Assembly (NCBI GenBank): GCA_035449045.1
Contig: DAOTKC010000014.1
Span: 1-34,023 of the forward strand
Direction: 5' to 3'
Length of the DNA: 34,023 nucleotides
DNA from: DAOTKC01 sp035449045
GTDB lineage: Bacteria; Bacillota; Clostridia; Christensenellales; CAG-917
In this document: positions 31,469 through 34,023 of the stretch, piece after piece
Numbering within the stretch: position 1 is the first letter of the stretch
Layout: every line of letters starts with the position of its first letter
Program-made: the position numbers and the translations under genes
The notes under the pieces: generated by a model
Database searches by the model: none
Told to the model about the DNA's origin: nothing
Seen by the model: only the letters and a program-made list of their open reading frames with translations

Positions 31469-33265
31469 ATGAGTGAAACCATGCAAACTATAGAAAAACT
31501 GTTTTCTAAGCCGCTTCCTTCAACACGTGGAGGAGCATTCTATAATACCTTTCCTTATCCTACAAAAATTTCTCCTGAAGCAATTGCTGTCTATATTGCA
31601 TCAGCAACTAATCCTGAAGACACAGTACTTGATGCGTTCGCGGGAAGTGGTAGTACTGGAATTGCGGCACTACTTGCTGAGCACCCAACAAATAAAATGA
31701 TCGAAACAGCACATGAGTTGGGAGTTGAGCCAGTATGGGGTAAGCGGAATGCAATTCTCTACGAGATTGGAACATATGCTACTTTTGCGACGAAAACATT
31801 AACTAATAGGCTTAAAGCGAAAGAATACTCTGACACAGTTGACGACTTTATTAATAGAGCTGAGAAACTAACCTCTAAGATATATGCTGCCAAATCGCCG
31901 GATGGAAAGGACGGCTTTATTCGCTATGTAATTTGGACGGAAGTGTTGATTTGTCCCAAATGCCAGTCTGAAATAGATTATTTCAAATACGGGACTTCAA
32001 GGAATCCCGCGACATTCTATAATAAAATCGAATGCCCACATTGCCATAAGACTTCCTTTGTTGAGGAAATGGATTTTGCGACTGAAGAATACTATGATAA
32101 ACTGCTTGCAAAAACCATTCTTCGAAAAAAGCGAATAATTGCTTGGGTTTACGGAACATCTGGAAAAGAAAACTGGGATCGGGCTGCAACGGAGGATGAT
32201 TCTTATTGCATAAAAAAGCTCGAAGAAGAATTCGCTCCGAGTGACAGCCCGAGAAAAATCGAATGGGGTGATCTACACCGGGCTGGATACCATTTTGGTA
32301 TCTCGCACCTTCATCACTTCTACACAAACCGAAACTACCAGGTAATGTCAACACTCTGGAAACTGACGGAATGTTATCCTGAGCAGAAGGCTGATGCTTT
32401 AAAGCTCTTGCTCCTGAGTTATAATAGCACGCATTGCACGCTCATGACCAGAATCGTTGCCAAACATGATTCTCGGGACTTTGTGCTGACCGGATCACAG
32501 AGTGGCGTATTGTATATAAGCAAACTACCGGTAGAAAAAAACATCCTACTTGGACTTAGGCGAAAAGCAAAGCCATTCAAAGAAGTGTATGAGATGTTAG
32601 AAGACTGCCACGGAACAGTTGAAGTTAGAAATATCTCAAGCGAGTCCATGTCTGAAAAAGACAATAGCATCGACTTTGTGTTTACAGATCCTCCGTTTGG
32701 TGATTTTATCCCTTATGCTGAGGTGAACCAGATCAATGAACTTTGGCTTCCTTCGGTTACTAAACGTAGCGGAGAGGTCATTATTAGCGCTGCTCAGAAC
32801 AAGGGGATCAATACTTATCGAGATATGCTTGCAAAAGTTTTTCGGGAAATCGGGAGAGTTACAAAAGATGATTGCCCTATTGCAGTGGTTTTTCATGCTG
32901 CAAAAGCAGCAGTATGGAGGGCTTTCTCGGAAGCAATTCAGATGTCAGGGTTAGAAATCCGGCAGTCTAGCTTTCTTGATAAGACACAAGCTAGTTTTAA
33001 GCAAGTCGTGTCGAAATCATCCGTTCAGGGAGATCCCCTGTTTCTGTTGAAAAAAACCACATCAGAAAAAAACAGAACGATGACCGAAGAACAAATACTG
33101 CAAACGGTTATTATTGAAAATCCGCACGAATCAGAGATTGAGTGCCGACATTGTTATTCTGTGTATATTGGAAAATGTATGGAGAACGGGATTAGAGTTA
33201 CGCTGGATGCGGCTGAGTTTTATGATCGTATTCAAAAAACTAATGGGGGCGGAATGATATGTTAA
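31469..33265 (+). CDS. DNA methyltransferase with embedded zinc-ribbon cysteines
   Basis: The 598-residue product should methylate DNA, probably adenine N6, from S-adenosylmethionine. A motif X-like segment FYNTFPYPTKISPEAIAVYI precedes motif I, DAFAGSGSTG (from D55). Motif IV is TDPPFGDF (D407), so motif I comes before a long variable region and then motif IV, the alpha-class order. The insert, probable target recognition, carries CPKC (162-165) and CPHC (189-192), a likely zinc ribbon, and another pair CRHC lies near 559-562. It resembles poorly described methylases of defence islands rather than a classical type II enzyme. I chose the ATG at 31469; one at 31481 is possible. A/T-richer codons than the host genes suggest acquisition. 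It overlaps the next methylase gene by seven bases. Confidence 0.85.
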   Translation: MSETMQTIEKLFSKPLPSTRGGAFYNTFPYPTKISPEAIAVYIASATNPEDTVLDAFAGSGSTGIAALLAEHPTNKMIETAHELGVEPVWGKRNAILYEIGTYATFATKTLTNRLKAKEYSDTVDDFINRAEKLTSKIYAAKSPDGKDGFIRYVIWTEVLICPKCQSEIDYFKYGTSRNPATFYNKIECPHCHKTSFVEEMDFATEEYYDKLLAKTILRKKRIIAWVYGTSGKENWDRAATEDDSYCIKKLEEEFAPSDSPRKIEWGDLHRAGYHFGISHLHHFYTNRNYQVMSTLWKLTECYPEQKADALKLLLLSYNSTHCTLMTRIVAKHDSRDFVLTGSQSGVLYISKLPVEKNILLGLRRKAKPFKEVYEMLEDCHGTVEVRNISSESMSEKDNSIDFVFTDPPFGDFIPYAEVNQINELWLPSVTKRSGEVIISAAQNKGINTYRDMLAKVFREIGRVTKDDCPIAVVFHAAKAAVWRAFSEAIQMSGLEIRQSSFLDKTQASFKQVVSKSSVQGDPLFLLKKTTSEKNRTMTEEQILQTVIIENPHESEIECRHCYSVYIGKCMENGIRVTLDAAEFYDRIQKTNGGGMIC

Positions 33266-34023
33266 ATACTCAATCAAACGCCCTGCATAAGAAAAGATTC
33301 GGACAGTACTTTTCTGGAGAAAAAGTGGCAGACATGCTCCTTTCCCTCTTGCCAAAGAATCAAAACTGGCAAACGGTCATTGACCCTATGGCGGGTATAG
33401 GAGATATGCTCGTTTCCGTTCGAAAGCATGCTTCTGCAACATCGTTTATGCTTGGAGTCGAAATCGATGAAATAGTCGCTAAAGCATGCGCATCCCGACT
33501 CTCAGATGCGACAATCATAACAGGAGATGCATTTAGAACTCCTGAGCTTATAACGTCAGATGGTTGGGACCTAGTAATTACAAATCCTCCCTACGTCCGG
33601 TATCAGCTTCAGGATGGTGACGACGAAACGATGCCATCATCGCAGGAGATCCGGACAAACCTGATGAATCAGATTCGCGCTATACCTTATCTCTCCGATA
33701 CGGAAAAAGCGTTGTTTCAACGCATATCAGAAAACTACTCTGGCCTTGCTGACATGGCGGTTCCGGCATGGATTCTTTGCGCAGCACTCGTAAGGAAGAA
33801 TGGCTATCTGGCTGTCGTGGTACCAGAAACCTGGCTTAACCGCGACTATGCTACTCCAATTCAATATCTTCTATTGAAACTGTTCCAGATCGAGATTATT
33901 GCTAGGGATACCAACGCAAGCTGGTTCCCTGAAGCATTAGTCAAGACCTGCCTTGTTGTCGCAAAACGAATCGACGCGCGAGACCTTATGGACTTGAAAG
34001 CGTCAACTCACACAACACGGATC
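33259..34023 (+). CDS. N6-adenine DNA methyltransferase, N-terminal part (runs off the window)
   Basis: The first 255 residues of a second methyltransferase are visible; the gene continues past the end. KKRFGQYFSGEKVADMLLSLL resembles the motif X region of N6-adenine methylases (GQYFTP type). Motif I is DPMAGIGD (from D42), EIDE follows as motif II, and NPPYVRY (from N109) is motif IV, giving a gamma-like order with recognition domain expected downstream. GYLAVVVPETWLN is the typical motif after it in Eco57I/type I-like methylases. It starts inside the end of the first methylase gene (ATGATATG overlap), so the two are co-translated. Any nuclease, helicase or ATPase partner must lie beyond the window. 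Confidence 0.85.
   Translation, partial: MLNTQSNALHKKRFGQYFSGEKVADMLLSLLPKNQNWQTVIDPMAGIGDMLVSVRKHASATSFMLGVEIDEIVAKACASRLSDATIITGDAFRTPELITSDGWDLVITNPPYVRYQLQDGDDETMPSSQEIRTNLMNQIRAIPYLSDTEKALFQRISENYSGLADMAVPAWILCAALVRKNGYLAVVVPETWLNRDYATPIQYLLLKLFQIEIIARDTNASWFPEALVKTCLVVAKRIDARDLMDLKASTHTTRI

Overview
The window looks like chromosomal DNA of an endospore-forming member of Bacillota, most likely a strictly anaerobic lineage of class Clostridia. The evidence is a sigma-K gene with a hydrophobic pro-sequence, a complete spoIIAA-spoIIAB-sigF operon, NrdR, the non-mevalonate isoprenoid genes dxr and ispG, and the classical Firmicutes order rpsB-tsf-pyrH-frr-uppS-cdsA-dxr-rseP-ispG-(polC). Coding DNA is moderately GC-rich with very AT-rich spacers, and start sites mostly carry GGAGG-like ribosome binding sites. 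The exact genus cannot be read from the sequence.

Layout. 1-231 is the C-terminal end of a membrane-anchored surface protein. Then come gdhA (minus), a candidate C-rich small RNA (minus), rnpB encoding RNase P RNA (minus), sigK (plus), an RluA-type pseudouridine synthase and nrdR (minus). A 2473-residue cyclic beta-1,2-glucan synthase fills 5267-12688 (plus). After it come rarA, a two-gene ABC exporter, ruvX, a yrzB-like gene and the long translation/lipid/isoprenoid cluster from rpsB to ispG, all plus strand. Where full-length polC would be expected there is a 541-residue protein keeping only the PolC N-terminal domain, OB fold and proofreading exonuclease, with no PHP or polymerase domain. 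The spoIIA operon faces it on the minus strand.

A six-gene tRNA cluster (Pro, Asp, Phe, Met/Ile2, Thr, Tyr) with its own promoter and terminator follows. Beyond it the sequence changes character: degenerate T-arm-like fragments, then lower-GC genes with different codon use. These are a small XRE-type regulator under a promoter overlapped by an inverted repeat, an alpha-like adenine-type DNA methyltransferase with embedded zinc-ribbon cysteines, and a second N6-adenine methyltransferase that runs off the window. This looks like the left edge of an acquired restriction-modification or related defence island next to tRNA genes; its effector genes would lie beyond the right end.

Intergenic spacers hold two families of short repeats: palindromes with the core ATTnAATGC-GCATTnAAT at four loci, and GC-rich hairpins joined by TTCGTT-like tracts between nrdR and rluA. 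Other points of interest are a possible leaderless rarA mRNA and the small RNA upstream of gdhA. The most notable protein-level oddity is the polymerase-less PolC; the most likely uncharacterised system is the dual-methyltransferase island at the right edge.
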